A DNA stretch of 64,000 nt from NCBI GenBank assembly GCA_038363925.1, contig JAQQWL010000004.1, positions 3,075,292 through 3,139,291 of the forward strand, written 5' to 3'. A model generated the notes under the pieces. The model was not told where the DNA came from. It searched no databases and saw only the letters and a list, made by a program, of their open reading frames with translations. Below, one piece after another: positions 22,303-31,963 of the stretch. Each line of letters starts with the position of its first letter. The stretch's first letter is position 1. The translations under genes were made by a program, and so were the position numbers. Source of the stretch: Apiospora phragmitis (Eukaryota; Ascomycota; Sordariomycetes; Amphisphaeriales; Apiosporaceae).

Positions 22303-24123
22303 GGCGAAAGGTCGGCTGATTGGGAGATCGGACGTGATGGGTGGGAGATGGCGTGGCAATACGTGACGATGAGTGTGGTGGAAGTTGCGCAGTGGAGGTA
22401 TGATGGTGATGGAAGCTGGAGATGGTAGAAGGTGAGATGGAAGTGTGCCGAGGCAGGACTACATGTAACAAATGATCAGTTTGATAGAAGGTCGAGGCAG
22501 GGCAGCGGTTGGCGCTTGTTGGTGGGGGATCTCTTTAGTGCCCCACCAACTAACTTACTTTACTGACTGACTGACTGCTGAAAGCTGACATTTTCGGGGC
22601 GTGTTTCACTGCCCAATCGGAGTGCAGCCTGGCCTGGATTGATCTCAATTGCTGGGTAAGGTGAGTTTAGGTACCGCCTGAGGGCCACTAGCGGAAGCTC
22701 TCTTTCGCAGGCCCAACACCACCACATCTTATTTGAAATCATCACCACACTAACCTAACCATACACCTTCACTTCCAAACCCTCCAACGTTTCCTCTGCG
22801 TGGTCGGCTTTTCGAACTGTGTAACACACCTCATTAAGCAATACGATTATGAAGGCTCTGCTTTTCGGTAAGTAAAAGCTCATTCCCTTTACTTTCACAA
22901 GATGCGCAGGACAGCGTCTAAGACTTCAATATTGCTTTGCAAGATTAGCTCTCTCCGCTTGTCCCTCATCCCAGCATTGCTTCAACTTGTTCTGCGTGCT
23001 TCACCCTTTCAATTTCACATCTTTCTAGTATTCCTGACAAGCCAGAGAGCCCGCCAGACCCAGCATCCTCTGTTCCTCTCCTTGCAACGTAGCCGAATTA
23101 CGTGTCGATCACACCAGATCCCAATGTACATTACTGCTTTTCAGCTTTGCCTTTCCTTGCTTCGTTCTCCTCTTCCCACCGCCAAGCTGCCTACTTCGAG
23201 TCCTTTCGACATCGCGATACTTGGGCTGGTCTTCTCTTGCTAACGCCGTCGACGAATTAGCACGCCAGTGCTCGGCACCTCTCCCAGCCAGCGGCTGCTC
23301 GAGCGTCTTCCCCACCAACAGCGCCCACAACGAGACTTGGCCATGAAGAGACCCGACAGAACACACTTTCCAAGGACACACCCCTCAAGAATACTTCGCC
23401 CGGCGTCGCCAGTCGCCTCAAGAAGATGCCCATCCTCCTCACCCCTCCCGTATCTAGCTTTTGCCCGTTACTGGCAGTGACAAGAACCTCAACACCGGCC
23501 AAATTCAATCTGCGGCCTCATTTGAAGCTAATCACTCCTCTGCGCTCCATGAAGGCGCCTGTGCCCTGCACCCTGAAGACAGTTCCGACGATTCCAGGTG
23601 GGCGACCCGAAGCACCTTGGGTCTCTTGTTCCCAGTCTCGGTGAGAAACAGCAGTATCGTGGCGAGACCATACCCGATAACTCTCTACTTTTGAGGAGCC
23701 TCTTGGCCGCTTCTTACATAACTTTGGTAAGTTCTTATATAACCTTGGTCACTTTTCACACAATCTGAAAGAATGGTCTGGCGGACTTGAATACAACCAG
23801 CGCGGCGAGGAGATACAGAACCGAGCAGGACCTTGTATCAGGCTGAGCTCTGTCACGAAGTATTTGCACCCCACGTTCCATTCACACTTTCCATCTTTAC
23901 TCTCCAGCGCAGCGCCACGACGCATACCAATACGTACCCTTACAGTTTGTTGCGACAATTTCTGATCAGCGCGCGCGTGAGGTCATTATGATCAGCTCGG
24001 TGTAAGCTTTCATCTCATACCAGATTTGCATCATTTGCACACCTTTTTATCGTTTGCAATTTCTCGCTAACTTTTATTGCAACTAGCAGTGCGAGGATAA
24101 TATGTTAGAGGGAGAAGCCCTAC
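22303..24123. other. 1.8 kb without a supported gene
   Basis: An ATG followed by five codons and a GTAAGT donor occurs near 22849-22870, and short plus-strand protein-like frames follow at 22900-23690, but no motif, no consistent phase and no family support a gene model. The minus-strand ORFs at 23109-23508 look like shadows. No transposon ends or tandem repeats were recognised. Confidence 0.35.
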
Positions 24124-26541
24124 ATGCATCACGCCGCCGATTTTCGGCACCTGTATCATGAGGCTTGGCCCATCGAGGATCACACGAAGCCTGGTTGGAA
24201 CCCGTGTGATGCGTACATGCTGTACGTCGGGAGTAAACCCCACGATGCACCGGGGCCTGGTTCAACAAGTCTCAGCCCATCGGAGGCACCCACTGAGACT
24301 AATCTCAAGCTTTGTGACGCGTACAAGTTATACGTAATGCTGAGCGACGCTACACACCCGTCGCTCTCCCAGAAGGAACTGAAGGCAGGAAGAGACATCA
24401 AAGTGTTCTTCGACCCTAAGTCTAGTAAGGGCAACGACCTGGACTGCTGGACCGGCAAGATCATCTCGGTCGACGTCCCCGTCAACTTCCGAGGGTCGGC
24501 AGAGGCGTTTCGGCACAACTGGCTCCTGGCCCGTAAGTTATCTCCAACCCACCCACTACCCACTGCTTCTTAGTGACGTGTCTTTTTCTCCAGAGATCTA
24601 CCGCCCGAACTCGGACACAGGGAAGACCATGGCGGACAAGGCCATGCCCTCCGAAAAGGAACTGCGCGCCAGCATTCCGCCCTTCATAGTCTTTCTTGGA
24701 CTTGGGGATGTGGCCAGCAAGTCCAAGGACCTGTTCACGTCGGTCCGCTACCATCTGGGTTTGGAAGGGTGGACAACCCCGACGATAACCACTTAGTGGA
24801 AATTGCACTCCATACCAAGTCTGAGAAGGAGCCCAACCCCAACTTGGTGGACGCACTCGACCCCTTCTACGTGTAGCCGGATGCAGCCAACAAGCTCGCC
24901 ACCTCATGCATACCATCTTGACTGGCCACAGCCTGCCTCGCGAGTGGGCGGTCAAGCGAGACTGGACCGACGGACCAGCCGGCGCCGACATGTTCTCCGA
25001 TGGGAGCGTCGGTACCAGCGACGAGATCACCCAGGTCATGAAGCAGGTCTGGTGTGGTGTTCTGGCGCTGCAGGGCCCCCCAGGCACGGGAAAGTCCATC
25101 TTCACGGCCAACCTGCTTGTCCGCCGCGCAGTGTCCGGAATAAGGTGTGTCGCCAGGACGCATAGCAACGGGGCTTGCGGCTCCCTGGTTGCGAAGCTTC
25201 AGGATCGCATTTGCATGCTAAAGCCTGGGTTCAAAGTGCCCATTTTAGTACACTTTCAGCACCAATCATCTCGTGCATACGAGATGCTGAAGCACGTGAA
25301 GAGGTGCATCGCCAATGGCAATCGGCCCATAGAGTAGAAGTTTAGCAGCCAGTCAGCCAAGGCGGCCAATTGGCAGTTCCGGGGTAGCTCTGCCTACTGG
25401 ACTATGCTCTTACTCGGCTACGTCAACCTGCAGAAGGAGGACAACAAGAATAACGATGCCGCCGATACGGTGTTGAGACAAGACAAATACGTCTCCAATG
25501 CCGTCGGCCGAGTCTGCGCCCTCCTCGCCACCCCGCTCTGGTGGAACTGCCGCAATCACAGCAAAGCTTTGCTTGCGAAGTTCAGCAGCCAGTCAGCGAA
25601 GGCGGCAAATGGCCCGTTCTAAGGGAAGTTATGCCGCGAAGTGTTGCTGCTGGTAGCTCTTGCTCTGCTATCGACCCTCTGGGTGCATCAACGCTTATAC
25701 CGTGCAAGTGGATGGAAGTAGTGGAGTAAACGGGATAAACGAAACGGGCGAACGTAATCAACGCTCAATTATTCCGTGCGGGTGGATGCCACTATTGGAA
25801 TGACCGGAATAAACGAAAGGGGTGAGGAAAAGGATTAATACCTACCTAGGTACCCAGATCATCTGATAACTGTCGGATCACAGCAAAGGCCCCAGCATGA
25901 TGAGACCAACACCAGAGTCTTCGGTGACCTCCTCACCGGCGCCAGAGGCCAGACTCCGCAATGTATTGGAGACAGGCTGGTGGAGTGCACAGACGTACGC
26001 ACCGCCGATGAAATCTTCCAGCACATGATCGACAAAGGTCATCTGGATATGGCTCTGGCTGCTGGCTTCGTCGGGCGATATGGTAACGATGTCGACGGTG
26101 GACGAGACCTGGCCGATCATATCATACCTATGTCGAGCCGTGAGTTCCAGACGGGACTGCTGCAGCATCTGTTAGCCAATGGCCCGGTTCCTCTGTTCAG
26201 CTTTGACAGGCCTCAACAAGTAAGTACTCTGTTTCACAGCTCATTATGTTAGTTTCGTAACCAACTAATATATTTTCAGCAGGTCGAGGACGATAGTTAA
26301 TGGAAGCCATACCCTAGGACGAGAGGGTTCGGTCGATTTCCCGCCAGCACCTGGCCCCATTTAGCAGCACGTGCTGCCTCAGCAGCCTTTGGCCCCTCAG
26401 CAGCAGCCTTTCGCCGCTCAGCAGCATTTGGCCGCTCAGCAACATGTGGCTCCCCAGCAATTGCTTCCACTTATCAAGGTCGAAGGTCTTGATGAAGACG
26501 TCGAGATGCCCGATGCAGGCCCCTCCAGATACAGCCCTTGA
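24124..26541 (+). pseudogene. P-loop (SF1/UPF1-like) helicase-type gene, decayed
   Basis: A plus-strand protein can be traced through several frames. Exon-like 24124-24536 joins by a phase-correct intron to 24594 onward. A frame change follows near 24780 and a TAG at 24874-24876. A clear Walker A motif, L-Q-G-P-P-G-T-G-K-S, with the helicase-like context (N-L-L, then a Ser-Asn-Gly motif-Ia-like block), lies at about 25066-25100. The frame ends at 25337, continues past it, then decays. An acidic/aromatic block (25980-26220), an intron, a Gln/Ala/Pro-rich repeat with another TAG (26362-26364), and an acidic tail end at 26541. The order fits a DNA2/NAM7-UPF1-type P-loop ATPase with a Gln-rich tail. 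The downstream helicase motifs are not readable. The gene is dead as sequenced. Confidence 0.5.
25340..25614 (+). repeat. direct repeat of about 35 bases, 240 bases apart
   Basis: A segment starting AGCAGCCAGTCAGC near 25344 recurs with two to three differences near 25585. Both encode the same F-S-S-Q-S-A-K-A-A-N peptide in the same frame. This suggests an internal duplication or deletion scar within the helicase-type relic. Confidence 0.6.
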
Positions 26542-26574
26542 TCGCGATCTCTCCCCCTGCCAGACCAGGGCGCT

Positions 26575-27590
26575 TTGTTAGATGCTCCGCAGTGCTCAGA
26601 CGATGGGGCGCAAAGCGAAGCCCCAGTTGAACTGCGTCCCTTTATGCAGACAGCCCATTATGGTCGCCATGCGCGTAGCATAACAAAAGTCTTGGAGCTG
26701 AACGTTGTACTTCACATGCCGGAGGACCCCGAACACAGTCCCTTCCGCTTGTTTAAGCATCATTTACTGGTGCAGGGCCTCAGTCTTAAGAACGTGGATC
26801 GTATCTTACAGTCGAACGGCAAGAAGAGGGTAGACGTTGCTCGGAATACGAGGAACAACCACAAGTCGCCTCGGATAGCCCTGAAGGACTCGTTGCCGCT
26901 GCTGGAGCCGGCTTTCATGCTTGCCCGCATGTTCTTCCTCGTGCAGAGCACCCCTGTGCAGGCCGACGGACCACAGGTCCCCTCTATTGAGTATTGAGCG
27001 GGATCTCGTGAATAAGTGCAATCATGCGAGGTAGGAGACGGGCATCAGGCCAATGGTTGTATGTTCCGAGACGTCTGTGCAAATATTCCGCCGCATCCGC
27101 CAACTCATCGCGGAGGATGAGCAGAACGACCCACAAGGCCCGAGCGGAGAAGGTCGCATGGAGGACAAGAGGCTCGCTCGAGCCATTGACAAGTTCGTCA
27201 CGCGTGGCGGCTTTGCGCCATACTAGCGCGATAAGTGGAAGAACGTTCGCCTGTTGGGACAGAGTCTTGAAGAAGTTACCGACGCCAAAGGTAACGGTAT
27301 CATCGCCGTCCTCCCCCTATGGGAGATCTTCCACGCCATGGGAGGAGGTGAGCCATACCGGATGTATAGTTTGGCTGTCACGCGGTCCATCTTGGACATC
27401 ATGGGCCAATCTCGTAGCTACTCGGACTTCGTTAAGGATGTCTGTGCCGGTCCGGGGAAGACTTTGCTTGAGCGCATGACCCTGACTCACTTTGAGATCA
27501 AGCAAAACTCATTTCAGATAGGGCAAACTTATATTGAGATTGAGCAAACCTATTTTGAGACTAAGCAAACTTACTTTGAGATTAAGTAGC
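26575..27590 (+). pseudogene. hypothetical gene with C-terminal heptad repeats, one TAG
   Basis: 26575-26997 is an open block of about 140 residues without a known motif. A second frame from about 27070 to 27590 reads as one protein: an Arg/Glu/Asp-rich helical stretch, a TAG (27224-27226) where CAG would keep it open, a block with W-K-N-V-R-L-L-G-Q, a hydrophobic helix-rich middle and five imperfect seven-residue repeats at the end. The two blocks may be exons of one gene or two relics. No family was recognised. The gene follows the helicase-type relic on the same strand, so both may belong to one decayed accessory element. Confidence 0.4.
27485..27588 (+). repeat. 21-base tandem repeat encoding heptads
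   Basis: Five imperfect units of 21 bases end at the TAA/TAG stop. Each encodes a heptad of the form aromatic-x-E-I/T-x-Q-T, so the period is exactly seven residues, as in a short coiled coil. Confidence 0.75.
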
Positions 27591-27907
27591 ATTATTAAGA
27601 TATACTGCCATCCATTATAACTTACAAAAGCATGCCCACTACTCTCTGGGACTAGCCGTCATCCCCACCATCTTCGAAGTCGTTGACCACAGCCGTGGCA
27701 GATTAATGCGATATTCCCCATTGGAATTCACTTGCACGTTCGTGTGGATGCTTTCATCTTGGACAGTCCAAACCCCGGTGCCTTTCTCGCTGCAGACAAT
27801 ATCGTGGCATTGCCGACAGGTGAGGTGGGCGACGACGTGGGTGGGGATGCTGCACCAGTGATATGGATATCTATAAGCTGCCCCTTTCCCATCCAATTTC
27901 GAGATAA

Positions 27908-27991
27908 GCTTGTGTAGTGTAGTGGCTATCACTCCAGATTCTGACCAACCATCAATATTCTGGCAACCCCTGTTCGATCCAGGGCACGAGC
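27908..27991 (+). tRNA. tRNA-Gln (anticodon CTG) with a 13-base intron
   Basis: A full cloverleaf can be folded by eye. The acceptor stem 27908-27914 pairs with 27985-27991 at all seven positions, one being G-T. The D arm is 27917-27932. The anticodon stem CCAGA (27934-27938) pairs with TCTGG (27959-27963). The loop starts T-T-C-T-G-A, so the anticodon at 27941-27943 is CTG. A 13-base intron (27945-27957) sits one base 3' of the anticodon, the canonical position. The T arm has a five-pair stem around TTCGATC (27973-27979). A run of T follows as terminator. The mature length would be 71 bases. Confidence 0.78.
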
Positions 27992-27993
27992 TG

Positions 27994-28003
27994 TTTTTTT
28001 TTT
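27994..28003 (+). terminator. RNA polymerase III terminator
   Basis: Ten consecutive T begin three bases after the tRNA 3' end, the expected stop signal for RNA polymerase III. Confidence 0.75.
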
Positions 28004-29620
28004 CTCTTTTGACTCTTTCGCAGACTGATTTGATTGATTTCATCACGAACACTTTCTGTTTTCTCTCTTTGATGAGGTCGAGTGAATAACCAAGCCACTG
28101 ATGGGTAGCCATTCCAAGCAAGCTTGCATCCTCTGTCTCAGGGATATAGCATATGGCACCTCGCCGACCGAAACCTTCCGCTCCATTACCAAAGATGAGG
28201 CCGATGCTCCGTTGCTGTCACTAAGACTGTCTTCGGTTGAGAATGAGCCAAAGACTGCCGTGTCGCTGCATTGCTGTGAGAACACATCTGGGCTCACATG
28301 TACGGCTCTGCTTCTGATGCCGTCTTCTTGAAAACGTCAATAACTTCATTCAGGAACGTGGGCGTAGCCTGATCTAGGAGATACAGTGCAGATCGTTCTA
28401 GACAAGTCAGTCGTATCCGGCATTTGGAGGAATCGCATTCAGCCAGGGATAGGACTTCCGGCATATGAGGGCACTATTTCGCCAGGCGCAACGATACATG
28501 TACGCCCATCAACATAGATAGGACATCATCGTCAGAGAATCAGCGTGACTGTCAGCTGTTCCTGGAACAATCCGAGGACATCGCTGTTAGATCCTGATAT
28601 ACCGATGGTGCTTCTCAAGGCTCTGGTAGAGGAGGCGCAGTCTGCCCGTACGGAAATTGCAATCCCGACACGGCTCAAACTTGGGCCGGTCTGCCCGTCC
28701 ACCTCGTGGCACACGGACGATGACACGATGGCGACGAGACCTGTGCACTCTTACTGGTGGGAATTGCTCCGTCGGAAGAATTTCAGAGGACTCATCTCCC
28801 CTGAACTAGAGGCGGGTTGGGCGGCCAAGGCCCAGCCAGAAAGCTTGGGAGAGTTGCAAAAATAACCGACGAGGTTGAGACTGGTAACATTCTGAAATCT
28901 TATCAAGTACATGTTGCTGCATCTGCCGTGGTTGGACTGTTTGCTGATCATTATGTTGTCAGGTAAACAAGCAAGAAAGACAGAGATCTTTCTGGGCTGC
29001 CATCTTTCCGTAGTACAGTAAGCATCAGGGGCGGATCATGATGAGATCATGGATGATGGGTGGGGCCGATCGGGAGAGTGCCCGCTTCCTAAGTCAGGTC
29101 GAGCAATCAGAGCAGCCAAACGACTCGCTTAGCGTGCCGAACGACCCGGTGAGGCGGTCAGCCACTGGGCCGCTGGGCTGTGCTGTACCCCTGGAGCGGA
29201 GGACGGCGGGGAGCTGACCTCTTGGCTGGCCTCTTGTCTTCTGAACTGACAGCTGCTTGGGGTTGCAGGGTCTTCTAGGCACCAGCGACGGCGCAAAGTT
29301 CAATGGATCGATAATGGGCCGCATCTGAGCTGTCATCTCCTTCCAGTCAATACGAGATGAAATATACGAAACCGGCAGCTGGTGGTGGGCGGGGAGAGAC
29401 GAGATGACGGCCCCTGACAGGACGCCAAGCCACTGCTGAAGGCCATCCATTCCTTCTTGTCCTTACGGAGGGGTCAAGTGCTTGGTACTAATAAGAGGCG
29501 CGATCGCGACAAGCTTTTCTCGCACCTTTCTCTCGTCACGCCGCGCTACCTACCCAGTTCAGTCCTTTTGCCTCAACAAGTCTACATACATCCAGTCACT
29601 TGCTTCCTCCTTTAGTCAAG
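28004..29620. other. 1.6 kb spacer; one weak ORF
   Basis: A 106-codon plus-strand ORF at 28545-28865 has ordinary amino-acid composition but no motif and no introns, and is not called as a gene. The region upstream of 29621 has pyrimidine- and CAAC-type sequence typical of a fungal leader. Nothing else is recognised. Confidence 0.35.
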
Positions 29621-30004
29621 ATGCAGTTCTTCTCCGCCCTCGCCCTCCTCGGCGCCTGCGCCGTCGCCCAGGCCGCGACCTTCGTCGGCTGCTCCTCGAC
29701 GGCGGTGTCGTCGTACAACTACACGAGCCCCTTCATGAGCTACGGCGCGTGCGAGAACGCGTGCAAGCAGGAGGCGTGCGGCGCCCCCACGGCCATGGCC
29801 ATCTCGGGCACCCTGTGCCACTGCGGCAAGCTGCCGGACCAGAACGACCTCGTCGACGAGGCCCTGTGCGACACGCCGTGCCCCGGCTTCGACCAGGACA
29901 AGTGTACGTTTCCCTTTTCGTAGTAGTGGTGGTATCGATTTGCTGACTTGATTTGCGTCCCTGCAGGTGGTGGTGAGAACACGTTCTCGATCTTCTCGCT
30001 TTAA
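29621..30004 (+). CDS. small secreted WSC-domain protein
   Basis: Exons 29621-29903 and 29967-30004 join in phase (donor GTACGT, acceptor CAG) to 106 residues. The N-terminus is a clear signal peptide (hydrophobic Phe-Phe-Ser-Ala-Leu-Ala core, cleavage expected after A-Q-A near residue 18). The mature part is a single WSC-type domain: an F-V-G-C start, then Cys residues spaced as in the family (A-C-E-N-A-C, A-C-G-A, L-C-H-C-G, L-C-D-T-P-C, D-K-C-G-G) and a short hydrophobic end. WSC domains bind carbohydrate and occur in wall sensors and extracellular enzymes. This one stands alone, so an extracellular wall- or glycan-binding protein is likely. One possible N-glycosylation site (N-Y-T) lies near residue 37. 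Confidence 0.85.
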
Positions 30005-30269
30005 ATCGGCGGGACACGCCGGAATGGGTAGATTGTTGGGTGAGAGGCCTTGGTCGGCGGTATGAACTGGACATGATTGATGGACAAGTCTACTGTCTGG
30101 CAGAACATTCACATGGGGGCTGTACACAGTTGTAATTGCGTTTGTATATCTAATACGCAATTTCAATGAAAGACGACGACGTAGTAAATAGTTACTTCAG
30201 AAGCTCAGATCTCAGTTGAATGCTACATACATGCTAACATGCATGCTGAACATGGGTGCATGTGGCCCA

Positions 30270-30803
30270 AGGAGGCTGTTGTGGCTCAAATGTGGCTAGT
30301 GTGGCTAATAAATTAGAAAGGCTCTCGATTGAGATCTGAGCCAGCAACTGGATGTTAGTCGTGAAGGCCGAAATAAATCGAGAAAGTCGCCACTTTCACA
30401 ACCCGAAAGCACACCTAATCTATATATAAAAGGCATTTCAAGGATGGGAATTAATAGGAGATTATTTTACGCTTTTTTTAATTCAATGCGACCAGGGCAA
30501 AGCTGTTTTCTAGGCGAGTGGGCGTTCATTTGAAGGCCTACTCGTCCACCGTTTTGTCGCTAGAGGTCCGATGAGCCCCAAACCGGTATCAAAACATTCG
30601 CCTTCCTAAGGGCTACGTCCGACCGTTTTCCAATATCTGATCGGGTCAGATTTGACTAAGTTGGACCTGGTGATGGTGAAAGTGTTAAGCTGTATATACA
30701 CGCTTACTAAAAGGCCCAGTTGTTGGCTCAGACTGCTGCTGGCGCAGCCAATAAAACTAAAGCCACACTAGCCACACTAGCCACACTGGCCACACTAAGC
30801 CAA
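30270..30803. repeat. inverted-repeat element with GCCACACTA units
   Basis: The right end holds four tandem nine-base units GCCACACTA/G (30762-30797). The left end holds the reverse complement (TAGTGTGGC at 30297-30305) and further TGTGGC words at 30261, 30280 and 30291. Both ends face inward and enclose about 500 bases without coding potential, as in a short non-autonomous (MITE-like) transposon. Exact ends and a target-site duplication were not identified. Confidence 0.45.
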
Positions 30804-31117
30804 CTGCAGTCTCCAGCGGTACCTGCATGAGCCCCTCAACAATCCTGTAAATGAATTGATGATCAGTGATCAACACCCCGCTAAAAAAAAGCACTCGAGT
30901 CCATCAAGTCCACCGCCAACGCGCAACTTCCCTGACTCGAGCACTCCGACCGCAGCAACAATCACTCGAAGCAGCGACGATGTCACCAGGCGACAAAGAC
31001 GGCAGCTTCCAATGATGGACTCCATTGCATGTCGGCCAGGGTCGAATGATGGCTTAGCCGCCTGCCATCTGCAGCTGGCGCGCCCATCAATCTATCCATC
31101 CCGACGTACATAGTTCA

Positions 31118-31963
31118 TGTCTTCACTTCAGCATCAGCATCAGCATCAGCATTTGCATCTCTACTTCCAAGCCAATCCGCCCGCTCGAGCAACAGCCAGC
31201 AACGAAGTCGACCAGATCCTCATCGTCATCGCGATCCCGCTTCTCAATTGCACGAGACTGCCTCCAGTCGACTACATTCTCCGACCGAGCTGACGCAGCT
31301 TACGCAGACCCATACCCCTCCTACTCATCATCCGCCACTCCCAACGCAATAGCTGCCCCCGAACCCCAGCGGCTGCAGACAAAGGGGAAGGTCACATTGT
31401 CGTACCCGGATTGGACGAACCCACACGACCGCAGCCGCGGCAAGGAAGACGCCGAGGACATCCAGAACACCATGGCCCATTTATGCAACCAACTAGAGCA
31501 ACTGGTGCGCAACAAGGAGGCTCTCTTTGAGCAGGAGAGTGCTATACTCGACATGGGTGTTGAGGTCGCCGAAGCAAGCGTCGCCGAAGCGCATATGCGG
31601 GCGAACTCTTCCTATTGGACACATATCTATGGTTGGGCACAAACCGAGGTCAAGATAGCTACGATGAGGCAGGCATTGGAAAACGCAAACCGGGAATTGG
31701 ACGCGGCGAAGAACGCCCTACGCCGCCACCCGAAGCCGGGCCATGAGCCACGTTATGAGTTGGCCGGTCTCCACGCCATGCTGGACACGATGCGGCTGGG
31801 TCCGGCACGGTTCTACTGGCTGTTGCGGTCGCATGCCATGTTCGCCAGCCTGCTACAGCAACATTCCTTGGCCATCAGGCAACAGCAGGAGTCGCAGAGT
31901 GGTCAGACGGGTAGACATGACCAGGATCAGAGAGACATGAATTCTGCATCACTTCAGGAGTAG
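31118..31963 (+). CDS. hypothetical coiled-coil protein, start not found
   Basis: The frame is open from 31054 to the TAG at 31961-31963, but its first ATG is only at 31471; a true start may lie in an unread upstream exon. The N-terminal part is Ser/Thr/Pro/Gln-rich and looks disordered, starting from an Ile-Ser repeat produced by a CAGCAT microsatellite. From about 31440 the protein is helical: an N-Q-L-E-Q-L-V heptad-like stretch, an Ala/Glu-rich helix and a helix with A-L-E-N-A-N-R-E-L-D-A-A-K, all consistent with coiled coil. The end is Gln-rich. There is no signal peptide or membrane segment. The family is unknown. Confidence 0.5.
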   Translation, partial: CLHFSISISISICISTSKPIRPLEQQPATKSTRSSSSSRSRFSIARDCLQSTTFSDRADAAYADPYPSYSSSATPNAIAAPEPQRLQTKGKVTLSYPDWTNPHDRSRGKEDAEDIQNTMAHLCNQLEQLVRNKEALFEQESAILDMGVEVAEASVAEAHMRANSSYWTHIYGWAQTEVKIATMRQALENANRELDAAKNALRRHPKPGHEPRYELAGLHAMLDTMRLGPARFYWLLRSHAMFASLLQQHSLAIRQQQESQSGQTGRHDQDQRDMNSASLQE

